Source of the DNA: Nelumbo lutea
Lineage: Eukaryota; Streptophyta; Magnoliopsida; Proteales; Nelumbonaceae
Length of the DNA stretch: 64,000 bases
NCBI GenBank assembly: GCA_022828595.1
Contig: JAKGHH010000003.1
Coordinates: 104,741,583-104,805,582, forward strand
Reading direction: 5' to 3'
Below the pieces are notes generated by a model that did no database searches, was not told where the DNA came from, and was given only the letters and a program-made list of their open reading frames with translations. The position numbers and the translations under genes are program-made. Positions 1 through 12,405 of this stretch are shown here, in pieces (the first letter of the stretch is position 1; each line of letters begins with the position of its first letter).

Positions 1-841
1 GCATCTTAGAACAGTTGGATGATACCCCGTTACCATGTAGGCGATGATTTGCCTTGGCTGAAATCTGACCTGGCAACCTACCTCCGCCAACCTGTCGAGT
101 TACCTCCACTGACAAACTGGAGTCCTGACTGGCGACCTCATTTACAACTTGATCACCTCGATAAGGCGGCTAAGAACACCTTGTCCAAGGCCGACCTGTG
201 GTACCTTGTCGTTATTGGTCCAAGTGACATTGGCGTGAGGAGCAACCTCCCTTGAGGACTTGTCGACTCAACTAAGGTCTAGGTGGTGATTTGCGAGACG
301 TGCTCGCCGACCTCCTCTGTGTGTGAATCTCGTCACTTCTGGGTCTTTTTGAAGTCAGCTCCTGTATCGAATGTTTCGGAGGCACAAAGCTTGGTCTACG
401 TGCAATACTACCTCCGAAAATTTCAACCCAGCCAGCCATGACTTTCCAGAGATCTCGAACGCCGTGCATGAAGCCTATGCCAAACAATGCCTATATATAG
501 GCCTCACCTCCAAACTCACAAGGTACACTTGCAATATTAGTTCTCGTAGTTCTCTAGCTCTCTAGCTCTTTATCTCTCTTACTTTTAGCTCTTTTAAAAA
601 ATCTCCAATTTGCTGACTTAAGCATCGGTAGTGTCCACCCCGAGTAAAGAAACCTAGCCACTCTAATATCATTTCACTGTAGGTCTCCCAGAAAATTACA
701 CAGCTCTCCATTATATAGCTTGACATCCAAGCTATCTTCTAGCTCGACCTTACTCATCTTGGCATCCGAGTCACATTCCAGCAAGGAATTCTCCAGCTCG
801 ATTTTTGAGTCATCAACCACAGGGATTTGCTAGATTGTGCA
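1..841 (+). repeat. 5' LTR of non-autonomous LTR element A
   Basis: This LTR lacks only about four bases of its left end, because the related LTR at 14877 begins TGTG directly before the sequence seen here at position 1. It ends in GATTGTGCA at 841, just before a PBS-like site. A TATA box (ctatatatag) lies near 490, the expected place for the retrotransposon promoter. It is similar along its length to 2889-3535, 14877-15719 and 17687-18440. No long reading frame is present. Confidence 0.85.
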
Positions 842-2888
842 TCATCAATTGGTGCCGTTTGTGGGAACCACAACAAAAAAGCCAAGTTCTCACCTTCTTT
901 ACTCCTACTAAACTCAATGGCTTCTTCAAAAAACAACCATTTTGCTAATGTCAACAACATCAACATGCAAGTCACTAGGGGGCTGGAGCAGCCCAATGTT
1001 TAACCAGAACTGCCCTTAGTCACTATCGAGCAATTTATAGTACCATTGGCCCTACTTGGTGTGCATGCAGTACCAAACCCAACTTTCCAGCTATACTAAG
1101 TGAACGCCCCTCTCCCTACGGTTGAGTCATCAGCGGTTCCCACGGTGATTGAATGCACGACAAATTCTATGAACTGGTGCAGTACGTCTGCAACTTGAAT
1201 CTCCAGATGTGTGCTTGAGAGAAATTTGACGAATTCATGTTGCCATAGAACGACCAACAGTAGCGGAACAATCAACAACAGAACGACCTAAACAACTAGC
1301 AGACCGGTGACAGGCACCCCGAAGTGAGGCCGCCCCTGCAGGTCAAGCCCTTCGTGGTTCCCGTGGGAGTTGACGACTAATAGACTGTGGAGCTGCCCTT
1401 GCCGACCTCAACCCATTCTATATTTGCACTCAATGGTAATCAACCCAGATGAGCCTCGTCAACTCTGTTTTGCGAGGTTGCCTCTATTAGGTCGAGCCCT
1501 TCGTGGCATTCCGCGGGAATTGGCAGCCAACGGACTGTGTAGTCATCCTTTGCGGGTCGAGCCAAGGCTCCTGTGCAAGTTGGCAACTTACAGTTAGTAG
1601 AGCTGCCCCCGTAGGTCTAAGCTCTCTATGGCTTATCATAGGAGTAGACACCTAGCATCTCTGAGAACTGATGTGGTGTAGCCATGGCACCGACCTACCG
1701 CTCCAAACGCCGACAATGCATGTATCAAAAAAGCTATTACAAGGGAAGAATTTGAACCACTAGCCCGGGTGAGCTTCAATGATCTGGCTCTGATTGTCTC
1801 CCAGCTCGAACTGCGAAGCCTCACTACTGATCGAGCCCTTCATGGCTCCTATGAGAGTTGGTAGCTAACTGAACGAGGAACCGACCTCACAGGTCAAACC
1901 TTTTATGGTTCCCATGAAAGTAGGCGACCCGCAGATAGTAGAGCCACCCCCTCAAAGGTAAGCCCCCCATGGCTCATAGTAGAAGTGCGTGACCAATAGT
2001 TCCAAGAGTAGGTGCGGTACATGTATGGCATTGACCCGCAAGCACAGACCCGGGAGAGCCAATGCCACGTGAATGGCATAGATGCAACCACATTTTAAAG
2101 GTACTACAGAACGACCATCCACTTTGGCGACCTGGTCAAATTGAGCTCTAAGGGAAAGCCATACCGTTTTTTTAGCTAAGGCCCTCCTCAAGCCGACATC
2201 GAAACACGATGGCAATGGGGTATAACCGATCTAAGCAGGTCGGCTCCCCATCTATCTAGCTCGACAGCATTGCCACCACTATGCTGTAAATCGACCTCAA
2301 AGGGCGTCGACATCTCATCGCCGACCGAAAAAAAAGAAAAGAAAGAAGATAAACGGAAGGAAAGGAAGATTAGTTCCTTTCAACACTGTAGTAGACATGC
2401 AACTTGGCCGATTTGTTCACAGTCATCCTCGACCTTGTTTTAGGCTCTGCATCGACCTTGTTGGCAACTCCTTTGAGGACTGGCAACTGAGGGATCATTG
2501 TGTTGTAGTCTATGTTAAAGTGGAGCAACTTGACAAGGCAAGTCACGCAGTTGGAAGCCCCTCGTGAGGACAGCATGACGAGCTTCACTCTTGAGGATAT
2601 TTGGCCAAAATTGCAGAACTCCTTGACGGTTGCATCCCATAGTAAGGTAGATGTCCTCAGGGTGCCTGCTTCACTTCTCCTCGAGCAGATGACTTCCCTC
2701 CTATGCCCTGATAATCAAGACTGCGAAGTCTTGCATAAGGCTGCATTTAACCCTTAAAACTTCCGACTTGGGGAGCAAACTTGACCAACACCTACGAGAT
2801 CATCGAACTAGTCATTTCGGGCCAAAGGACATGCAACAAGCTACTCCCTTTGCCGAGCTAACCTTAGCTTGGGAGTGGGGGCAATTGA
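842..2888 (+). mobile_element. Internal region of LTR element A, non-coding, non-autonomous
   Basis: The region starts with a primer-binding-like site (TGGTGCCGTTTGTGGGAA, about 851-868), the kind used by plant Tat-like gypsy elements. It ends in a purine-rich tract (gagtgggggcaattga) touching the 3' LTR at 2889. There is no gag, protease, RT or integrase. The only gag-like opening is a 28-codon frame starting at 917. The middle (1341-1990) holds seven diverged copies of a unit of about 62 bp. About 2 kb inside two LTRs of about 845 bp fits a small non-autonomous (LARD/TRIM-like) element that would need proteins from a relative. Confidence 0.8.
1341..1990 (+). repeat. Diverged tandem repeat, unit about 62 bp, inside element A
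   Basis: Units start near 1341, 1491, 1555, 1613, 1829, 1891 and 1956. Each carries a core like gtcgagcccttcatggctcc, then gtgggagttggcgac, then a tagagctgcccc motif. Within the clusters (1491-1613 and 1829-1956) spacing is 58-65 bp. The same seven units recur in element B, so the array predates the split of A and B. Confidence 0.7.
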
Positions 2889-3535
2889 TGTGGCATCTCA
2901 GAACAACTGGACGACACCTTGACACCACGTAGGTGATGATTTGCCTTAACTGAAATCCGACCTGGCAACCTACCTTCGCCGACCTGTCGACTTACCTCCA
3001 CCGACTAACTGGAGTCCTAAGCTAGCGACCTCATTTACAACTTGGCACCTCGGTAAGGCAAGGCTAGGAACACCTTGCCCAGGGCCGACCTGATGGTACC
3101 TCGTTGTTACTGGTCTAAGTGACCTCAGTGCAAGGAGCTGACTTCCCTTGAGACTTGTCTACTTGATTGAGGTCCAGGTGGTGACTTGCGAGACATGTTC
3201 GCCGACCTCCTCCGTGTGTGAATCCCATCACTCCCATGTCTTCCAAAAGTTAGCTCCTGCATTCGAATGTTTCGGAGGCACAAAGCATGGTCTACGTGCG
3301 CCACTACCTCGGAAGACTTTGGCCCGACCAGCACGACCTCCTAGAGAATCTCGGATGCCGTGCGTGAAGCCCAAACGAAACAATGCCTATATATAGGCCT
3401 CACCTCCAACCTCATAAGGTTCATGTGCAATTTAGTTCTCCACATCTCTCTAGTTCTCTGCTCTTAGCTCTCTATTCCTCTCTTACTTTTAACTCTTCTC
3501 AAAAATCTCCCCAATTCGTTGACGTAAGCATTGGA
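2889..3535 (+). repeat. 3' LTR of element A, cut by the assembly gap
   Basis: It starts TGTGGCATCTCAG right after the polypurine tract and has the TATA box (cctatatatagg) near 3388. It resembles the 3' LTR of element B (17687-18440) more than its own 5' LTR. The last part, about 200 bp, is lost in the N run. Confidence 0.8.
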
Positions 3536-3635
3536 NNNNNNNNNNNNNNNNNNNNNNNNNNNNNNNNNNNNNNNNNNNNNNNNNNNNNNNNNNNNNNNNN
3601 NNNNNNNNNNNNNNNNNNNNNNNNNNNNNNNNNNN
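3536..3635. other. Assembly gap of 100 N
   Basis: Exactly 100 undetermined bases, the conventional size for a gap of unknown length. Element A enters it from the left and the LINE emerges on the right, so the end of A and its target-site duplication cannot be seen. The true distance between them is unknown. Confidence 0.99.
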
Positions 3636-4044
3636 TGAAAGTATGGGAAATTATTGAAAAAATATTCAGTGAAGTTGAACAGAACATGATGAGGAGGAAG
3701 GATTTATAGGAGAGAACATGGGAGGGATTAGTTTAGAGGGGAGAAGGAGAGGTGGGGAGAAATGGAGAGGAATATATAGAGAGAACAATAGTGGAGGGAT
3801 CTAACAGAGAAGACCTGATAGCAGACTTTGTGGGGAAGCTAGGATGTAGAATGGAAGATTTAAATGGGTTGAAGAGTGGCCTATAAAAGAAGAAGAAGGA
3901 ATTCAAAATAAAGAAAAGAAAATTGAGTGAAGTTGAGAGACTGAAAAGAGATGTGGAAGGTGATAAGAGTTTAGGGGTAAAAGGAGATAAAAGGAAAGGG
4001 GGGAAGTAATGGTGAGTTGAAGTAGGGAGCTAAGGAAGGAGTGA

Positions 4045-7000
4045 ATATGAAGATAGTTGGAATGTGAGGGGCATAGGAAGTGCGAGGAAATGAGCTACGA
4101 TTAAAGAGGTACTAAAGAGGTTTGACCCAGACATTGTTTTAATGCAGGAATCCAAGAGAATGGAGTTTAATGGTAGTTGGGCAAAGAGTGTTTGGAAAGC
4201 TAGAGGAATTAGCTGGGTGGCTACTCTCTCTTGAGGTGCTTCAGGGGGCATAGTGACTGTGGAAGAGGGATACAATTGAAGGATTGGAGGAACTAATTAG
4301 AAATTACTCAGTATCACCGAAGTTCAAGCAACAAGAGGATGGGTTTGTGTGGGTGCTCACAAATGTTTATGGACCAAATGACTATAGAGAGAGAAAGGAA
4401 TTATGGGAGGAGATGGTTGATATTAGAGGGCTATGGGATGGTCCTTGGTGTGTGGGTGGGGACTTTAATGTGATTAGATTCATGGAGAAAAACATTAATA
4501 CTAATCAAAGGGTGACAACTAGTATGAGGAAGTTTAATTGGTTTGTGGATACATTTCAACTTAGAAAGATACCTTTAGCCCACAGAACATTCACTTGGTC
4601 AAATCTCCAATTGAATCCCATTTGCTCCAAGTTATATAGGTTCTTGTTCTCTTTGGACTGGGAAGAACATTGGGGGAACTTAGATTCTAGAGCTTTTCCA
4701 AGATTGACCTTTGACCACTGGCCTATAGTGATTAGCAAGGTGCAAAGGTGGAGTGGTGGACCCTCCCCTTTTAGGATTGAAAATATGTGGTTATCTCATT
4801 CTGGTTTCACTGAAAGAGTAAGGGAATGGTGGAATGAGTGTAATCAGGGGTGAAATGGGAAGGGATGAGGTTCCATAAGAAATTACAATTTCTGAAAGCA
4901 AAGATCAAGGAATGGAATCAATTGGAGTTTGGAAGGATTGAAGAAAGAAAGAGAACTTTGATGGACATACTTGAGAGCTTAGATGAGAAAGAAGAAAGGG
5001 GAGATTTTGGAGAGGTAGACAAGGAACAAAGAAGAGGTTTGAGAAGACAATTAGAGGACTGCCTACATAAGGAGGAAATAAGTTGGAGGCAGAAATCTAG
5101 ATGTAAATGGTTGCAAGAGGGAGATAGGAATACTGGGTTCTTTCATTCTTTGGCTAATGGGAGGAAGAGGAGAAATTCTATTTCCAAATTGGAGGTGGAT
5201 GGAGCTGAGTTAACACAACAAGAGGAGATTACAGGGGCCCTTGTAGGACATTTTAAATCTATTCTAAGAAGGCCTGTGAATAGGGGGTGTGGTTAGTAGG
5301 TTTGGACTGGCCAGATGTAGGGGTTGTATAACAGGAGGAGGTTGGAAAGAAGGTTTGAGTTGGAAGAAATTAAGGAGGCTATATTCTCTATGGATATAAC
5401 AAAATCTCCAGGTTTGAATAGTTTCACAATGGCTTTTTATCAAGACTGCTGGGATTCATTGAAAGGTGATCTGTTGATGGTGTTTGAGGAATTTCACAGG
5501 AGAGGAGTGGTTAACCGGGGTGTGAACTCCACCTTTCTAGCTTTGGTTCTGAAAAGGAAAGATACATCCCATCCAGAGGATTTCAGGCCAATCAGTTTGG
5601 TAAATAGCTTGTACAAAATCCTTGCAAAGGTTTTGTCTCTGAGATTGAAGGAAGTATTGCCTGATATCATTACACCAAATCAATGAGCCTTTGTGAGTGG
5701 AAGACAAATTACATATCAAATCCTAATTGCGAATGAGAGTGTTGAAAATGTCATAAAGGATGGAAAGAAGGGTGTGTTATGTAAGTTGGATCTGGAAAAG
5801 GCATATGATTTGGTAGATTGGGATTTTTTAAGGAGAGTTCTGATCAATTTGGGATTTGGGGCTAGATGGTGCAAATGGATTATGGGCTGTGTTCGGAATC
5901 GTCATTATTCTATACTTGTGAATGGGACAGTGGTAGATTTCTTTCCAGCGATTAGGGGTATAAGACAAGGGGATCCCCTTATCTCCATTCATGTTCACTT
6001 TGATTGCTGATGTTCCGGGGAGATTGATTTATAAAGCAGGCTCTAGGGGTCTCATTTGAGGATGGAGAGTTGGAAGGGAAGAAACCACCCTTACCCATCT
6101 ACAGTTTGCAGACGACACAATTCTGTTTTGTGAAGGGGGGAAACTTGGAATATATTAGGAACATGAAATTGGTGATATTACTTTTTGAACAAATGTCAAG
6201 CTTGAAGGTGAACTTTGACAAGAGTTGTTTTGTGGGTGTGAACTTGGAGGAGGGAGAGATTAGGGAGAGTGCAGAAGAGCTAGGGTGTGAGGTTTCAGGA
6301 TGGCCTTTGAATTACTTGGGGTTACCTTTGGGCGATAATCCAAGGAGGGAGAGTTTTTGGAATCCGGTGGTGGAAAGATTTGAGAAGAGTTTTGTCTCTT
6401 GGAAAAAGAATTACCTCTCTCTTGGAGGTAAGATGACACTGATTAAGGCTACTCTAGCAAATTTACCCATTTATTTTCTTTTAGTGTTTAAAATCCCAGT
6501 AAAGGTTGCTAACAGATTGGAAAAGATGACGAGAGACTTCCTTTGGGAGCCGGGTGAGGAGAAGAGGGACCATAGGGTAAGTTGGAAGGTGGTAATCAGG
6601 AGTAAAAACAGTGGTGGGTTAGGGCTTGGAAATATTAGAGAAAGGAATTTAGCTCTTCTAGGGAAATGGTTGTGGAGATTCCCACTAGAGAAGGAGAAAT
6701 TATGGGCTGAAATAGTGGTAAGCATTCATGGCTGGAACTTAACAGATGGGATGCTGGAATCCGTGCTAGGACCATAAGCGCTTTGCCTTGGAAAGCCATT
6801 CATGATCTTTTACCAACCTTTTCCCCTTTTATCAGGTATGATTTGAATTCAGGTACTTCCATAAAATTCTGGGAACAAACTTGGGTGGGGAATGCCTCTC
6901 TAAAGGACCAGTTCCCTTCTTTGTATGCCCTATCTGTTTTGAAGAATGAGCCAGTTTCTTCTTTCCTTACCCCCTCCTCTAGTTCCGGGTTTGGTTGGAA

Positions 7001-8343
7001 TCTGGGTCTACGAAGAGCTGTGAGAGATTCAGACCTTGACAGTATTTGGAGTCTCCTCCAACTTCTTGATGATGTTTTCTTAGGCCCTGCTGCTAAGGAA
7101 GACTCTAGAATCTGGATTTCCACCCCTATTGGCTCCTTTTCCTACGCCTCATTCTTTAAAGTGTTAACCCAATCCACCAGTCCTGTAACCCATCCCCCTT
7201 TCCCTGTTAATGAGGTTTGGTGCAGGCCAATTCCTCCCAGGATTGGTAGTTTTTGTTGGGAAGCCTTTCTGGAAAGAATCAGCACTAGTGATTTGCTCCA
7301 AAAGAAACCCAATACCTATTTGTCCCCTCATTGGTGTGTTCTTTGTAAAGTTGATGGGGAAACTGGTTTTCATCTACTGCTGTCTTGCCAATTTGCAAAA
7401 TCTATTTGGGAGTGGGCTCTCTCTTTGTTTGGGTGTACTTGGAATCATCCATCAAACTTGCAAAGTCTTTTCGCTCCTTTTTTCAGGTGGCATATGAAAA
7501 GGGAAGAACGCCGTGGAGAGGACTGAGGGCAGCAGTCTGTTGGTCCCTATGGGAAGAAAGAAATTCCAGGATTTTCTCGAAAGCAGAGAGAAGTGCTGAA
7601 GATCCAAGGGCTTTGATCCATATAAGGGCTGTACATTGGATTAAATCCCTAGAACTATTCAAAGATTATACAGTGGATGATATGCTGAGAAAGTGGGGTG
7701 AGGTTGCTAGCTGTACCCGGACTAAGACAGTAACGAGTGTCTTGGACTCCCCCACCTGCGGGTTTCATAAAACTAAACTTTGATGGTAGTAACAAAAGGA
7801 ACCCTAGATCTTTAGGGGTTGGGGGTGTTTTCAGGGATGAGAATGGGGTTGTTTCCGCCATGTACTCAAGCCAAATTGGAGTGGGTGACTCTCTTGGAGC
7901 TGAGATCCAAGCAGTTATGGTTGGAGTTCAGAAAGGAGACCGGATCTGCTCCTCACACCTGGCGCCTCACATGCACATCCTACCATGCATTGAGAATATC
8001 TTCCGTACTTATTAATTATTATTCACGGGAGATGTTCCCAATGCATGGTGGATGTGCATGCGAGGCGCCCATTTGTGAGGAGCAGATCCCGTCTCTTCAG
8101 AAAGCTAGGGAGATGGATATCAGGAAATTCATAATTGAAGGGGATTTGGAGGTGGTGGTAGGTTGGCTGAATAAAGATGACAGTGGTTTATGGAGTTGTA
8201 GCAATGTGAGGAGGAAATTCAGATGGCTGACTCGAGAAATGGAAGTTAAATTTAGATGGGTTAAAAGATCAGCTAACTCTTTTGCTGATGGATTAGCTAA
8301 ACAAGGGGTGGGCAGGGCTTCAATGTTCTGGGCACAGATGTAA
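4045..8343 (+). pseudogene. LINE ORF2 remnant (endonuclease, RT, zinc finger, RNase H)
   Basis: The polyprotein would nick target DNA and reverse-transcribe the LINE RNA. The APE-type endonuclease shows NVRGIG near 4059, QESK at 4145-4156, GGDFNV at 4455-4472 and HRTFTWSN at 4581-4604. The RT shows KLDLEKAYD near 5783, GIRQGDP near 5955 and FADD at 6105-6116, followed by YLGLPLG near 6313. The zinc-binding RT-associated region lies at about 7200-7430. The RNase H starts with KLNFDGS near 7770 and resumes at 8104 with KAREMDIRKF. Reading is broken by stops near 4235, 4853, 5297 and 5686, by a frameshift just after FADD, and by the foldback insertion. It cannot make a working enzyme. Confidence 0.92.
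7936..8095. mobile_element. 160-bp MULE-type foldback MITE inside the LINE
   Basis: Almost the whole element is two terminal inverted repeats of about 70 bp. The left arm starts gagaccggatctgctcctca and the right arm is its near-perfect reverse complement ending in gatcccgtctc; the loop is about 20 AT-rich bases. It is flanked by an exact 9-bp duplication, ttcagaaag, at 7927-7935 and 8096-8104. A 9-bp duplication with long TIRs is the mark of Mutator-like elements. There is no coding capacity. It would have been mobilised by a transposase made elsewhere. Confidence 0.9.
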
Positions 8344-8482
8344 TTTAATTTTTCTTTTTTCATTTTTCTCTCTCTTGCTTCATTTCTTGGGGATCAAGCT
8401 ACTTTTGGAAGATAAGAAAGTTTGTCTTCCTCTTTGTAATTCTATTGTGATAATTAATGAATTGTGTTATTGATAAAAAAAC

Positions 8483-11400
8483 CAGCATGTGAACTTGTTC
8501 TATTACTAGTGTAGGTGTAACAATACACATGCAGAAAGAATCCCAGCAAGAGATTGAAGGTGGTAACTGATAACAATAACCAAGCTGGAATAGATGCTTA
8601 GTCTACGGATTACAACCCAAAAATAGTTCCTTTTGATATATGCTGAAAATCAATGTAATAATTCTTAAATTGATTGAAAAGTAGACTTATATACTCAAAC
8701 CTATACCAATAAACAAGTCATTAAAACCATCAAAACAGGATTGCATAGTTTGATGGGCAGAGTTACCCATAGATTCACATGGGTAACTGAAAACTGCAAG
8801 ACATAAGTTGACTGAAAACTGAAAAGTTCCAATCTGCGAACAACCCATCACTACCTTGGACGTTTCTTGCATTTGTTTGTGATGACCTGAATGTTCTTGA
8901 TTAATGCTACTGCCTAACCCAAAAACAAGACTACCTTCACTACCGTTTTCATCTTCAAGATTACCTTCCAGTATGTATAAAGGTTTCAATAGGTCATCTG
9001 GAATCTTCAAATGGGTCACTACTTACTCTTGTCACTGCAATGCTTGTGAGAAGTCTTCAATTATATGCCTCATCTCAAACATCTCAGCTTTCTGGAACTG
9101 AATTACTCTGCCTTCATGACCTCCAAACATAGTTCACAAGGCTAAGCAATAGGGGGACACCCAAGGTTCAAAGTACCAATACGTATCGGCCTGTATCGAC
9201 CGATACTTTCATAAAAAAGTATAAACTTTATATTAGAGTCTAAAAAACAACATATACATGAGAAGAAGAATATATTGATTGGACATAATTAAGTTCTTTG
9301 CTTATTGGGTCAGGCTTTGATGTCTTTGAGGGTTAAATACACCAACATGTGTGTTGATTGAACCCTAACAAATAAGAAAATGATAAAAAAGTGAATATTT
9401 TAGTTCAATAATTAGAAAATAATAAAAATTGAATATTTTAGTTTGATGATAAGAAAATAATTTAAAACTAGAATATAAACCCACAATGAATAAGCAAGGA
9501 ATAATCCCCTTACTAATGTTGTTTATTCATTCATCATAATAAAAAATATTTTTAGAATATAATTAAAATTATAAAATCATTTTTATGGGGATTAAGAAAT
9601 GAAGAAGTCAAAGGTGGCTCATAGAATCCGGAATGCAAAATGTTTAACATCACATTAGCTAATTGAAATAATGCAATTGGGAAAGAAATGAATAAATCAA
9701 AAGATTGACATGATATGCTTTTTAAAACATTTAGTTTACAATAGGCTGTTATTCTATGTATTTTATTTTGAGCTAATAGGCTTTTTAAAACATTTATTTT
9801 AAAATTAAAGTTTGAAATTATTAAATTAATATTATTTTTAATACTTCCTTTATATATTTTGAATTTTTTACATTTTTGCATTTTTTTTGAAATTTGTGCC
9901 TTGTGCCTTGCACCTCGGGCACAAAATGGCCTTTGCACGTTTTTTTTGCGTTGCACTCTTGAAACACTGCCTCATCTAAAATTTCCCAAAAAGCCGAACT
10001 GACGGATGGGGGTTTAAGCCGAGATCGGATTCAGTGCTCACACCGTTCACAGGTGTGAGCATGGTCTTATGAGGGCCACATCCGATTTCGTTTAAGCCTT
10101 ATCTGTGATCTTGCTAGAAGCTGTAATTTGGCAATTTGGCATATTAAAGGTGTTTTTCATACACAAGTGGATTGTCACCGTTGCCTCTGCATCACTATTC
10201 ATCAGCATTTCCTGATTTTGTTTCATATACGATGGTTTTCATGATTTTCCGTAAGTTCTTGGCAGTATAAATTGCTCAAATAGTAGATATACGTGATTTC
10301 TATTATGATTGCTCAAGGCTGGAATCATGTCTACCCTTCACAGGATATACCCATTGAGTCTCAGGAAGCGGACCTTGCGGTTGAAGTCGAACTGGCTTAG
10401 CGCTGCCATCAGAGGTTTAAGCTTGGGAGGCTGGTATTGCTTCTGTTTCAGAGCCGGTCATATTTGTAATGTATACTTGCTTTCTCCCTCGGGCGTATAA
10501 TTCCCGCGCTCTGGGTCTGGTTATCCCTCAAAATGGTGGCTGCCCTTGTAAATTATATATAATTCTTTTTATGGTTGTTGTTGGGTGGGTGCTGGATGTT
10601 TCAATTCATTGTCATAATGAAACTCAAACCAAATAATTAATCAGTTATGAACCAACTTTCTCCATTTCCTATGTTATTTGCCACCCGAAGCTGTAGTTGT
10701 TGCAAAATAGGTACAAAGATGAGTTGATGTTGGTAAGATCATGTTTTAGTTTTCCCAAATGGAATAACATAATTATATTGAGGGTAAAAGACTTAAGGGT
10801 CCTTGGTTCACAGTGGGAATCAGAATGGTCGATTTCCTTAAATTGGGGGAAAATGGGAATGAGATTCTAATTCCGCCCAATTAAACAGTTGGAATTGAAA
10901 TAGTTCATTCCGATTCCAGACCCCTATTCCTCCTGCAAACTAATTGGGCCTGAACTTGATTTTTTATGTAAATGCTCCCCTCATTTTTTAAACATCCCTT
11001 CTTATTAGCTGATGTCATCACCTTCCCACTTCAAAAATTTAATAAGATCCGTATGAATGTGACATTGACATTTTTAAAATCCCAAGTTTGCCCCTTCAAG
11101 ATCCTTTTGGCAATGTTTAACAACTGAAATCCAAGAAAGAGATCTGAATAGACAGGGTCATCAAGCAGGACCTGTCAATTTTGATCTTGTTTCAGCCTTT
11201 CAGGTACAATTTAGAGAAGTTAAAAGGTTTCCAAATATGTACAGAGAGAGTTGAGCATGGACGTTTAGTAATAGTCGTTGATCAAAATATTGGCATGTTA
11301 TTGCCACATCAACATTTTTTCCATCATATTCATCAGTACACATTGATATTCATTTTTCCATCAACATTATGTGTACAACTGTTGGGGGAAGTTTCATTTT

Positions 11401-11885
11401 AACGCTTTCTCTGACGGTTGATCATTTATTCACTGTTCCATTGATGTAGTGTTTAATGCCACCTAAGTGTTCATAAACGGATTATGAAGTACTTTTCTCA
11501 ATTTTAAATACAAATCAAGTACAACCATTTATTTAATAAATGAAAGTTATGCCAAACACATACATATTAGCTGCTCATCTATTTCAAAGCCATGATGTGG
11601 AAGAAATTGGAATCCTAGGAGATGACCTACCAAATTTTTGATGAATTTAATAATCTTGAAAAAACATTAAAGTTTGGATTTGTGTGGGAATCTATTCTCC
11701 AATGATCCTAAATCCATTAGGAGTGGGTGCCATTTAACACTCTTATCTTGCTTTAGCACTCAACTGCTCAAGTGGCCCCATCATATCTAGACTCCCCTAT
11801 CAAGTATCGACTTGGCTGAAAAATGAGACCCACTGTTACCAAAAGACAGCACAAGAATGTGATGCATACTGCATAAACTAGCTGA
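8483..11885. other. Gene-free AT-rich region with small inverted repeats
   Basis: No convincing gene. An open frame on the minus strand (9019-8687, 110 codons) and an adjacent minus-strand stretch to about 9120 look protein-like in composition but match no family I recognise, and a stop separates them. A hairpin with perfect 10-bp arms (tgctcacacc/ggtgtgagca) lies at 10035-10061, inside outer arms ending near 10090. A second inverted pair at about 10815-10925 (gggaatcagaatgg, with cattccgattcca opposite) looks like a foldback element. Confidence 0.6.
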
Positions 11886-11889
11886 ATAT

Positions 11890-12138
11890 TTGGCCATTCG
11901 AGTTTAGCTCATAGAAATAGTGTTAGGTTTGAGCTCGAGCTCAATTCGAGCTAGAGACTTGAGCTCGAGTTTGACTACAAGGTAAGATTTTTGAAAAAAA
12001 ATAAAAACTATACATATAATTTTTTATTTAAATACAAAAAGTTAAGAATTATAAAGATTATTTACTATTATACATAAAAAATAAAAATATTATTATATAT
12101 ATAATAAAAAATATCTATTATATATATAGGTATTTATG

Positions 12139-12171
<33 letters not shown>

Positions 12172-12345
12172 TTATAAAATAAAAATTATTTATTTATTAT
12201 ACTAGGCTCGCAAGCCTCATGAGCTGAGTTTCATTGGGCTCCAACTCGACTTGATTACCAAACAAGCCTATTTATCGAGCTCGAGCTCAGCTCAAAGCTC
12301 GGTTTAAACCGAGCCAAGCCAAACTCGAATAGCTCGTGGCCACCC
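11890..12345. mobile_element. Foldback (probably hAT-like) element with AT-rich core
   Basis: The ends are rich in gagctcgag-type motifs in opposite orientation: left ggccattcgagtttagctc, right ending gagccaagccaaactcgaatagctcgtggcc. The core is AT-rich and includes a (tatg)n tract at about 12139-12172. No reading frame. Target-site duplication not clear. Confidence 0.5.
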
Positions 12346-12405
12346 CTACTCTTTCTCCCCTTCTGTTCATGTTTAGTAATAAAAAGAGCTGAAGCAATAG
12401 TGAAT

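Larger units (their letters stand above)
3636..8482 (+). mobile_element. L1-type LINE retrotransposon, degraded
   Basis: This is a non-LTR retrotransposon with the plant L1 order: endonuclease, reverse transcriptase, zinc-binding domain, RNase H. It ends in an AT-rich 3' end with a short A run near 8475-8481. The purine-rich stretch 3636-4040 has no intact ORF1; it may be the ORF1 to ORF2 junction. The 5' end is in or beyond the gap, so no target-site duplication can be matched. A 160-bp foldback element is inserted at 7936-8095. Confidence 0.9.

Noticed and set aside
1341..1990. CRISPR-like repeat array
   Set aside because: The units are diverged and contiguous, without constant repeats and unique spacers, and the context is a plant retroelement.
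3383..3709. Open frame crossing the N gap
   Set aside because: It reads through 100 undetermined bases and joins LTR sequence to LINE sequence; there is no evidence of a real protein.
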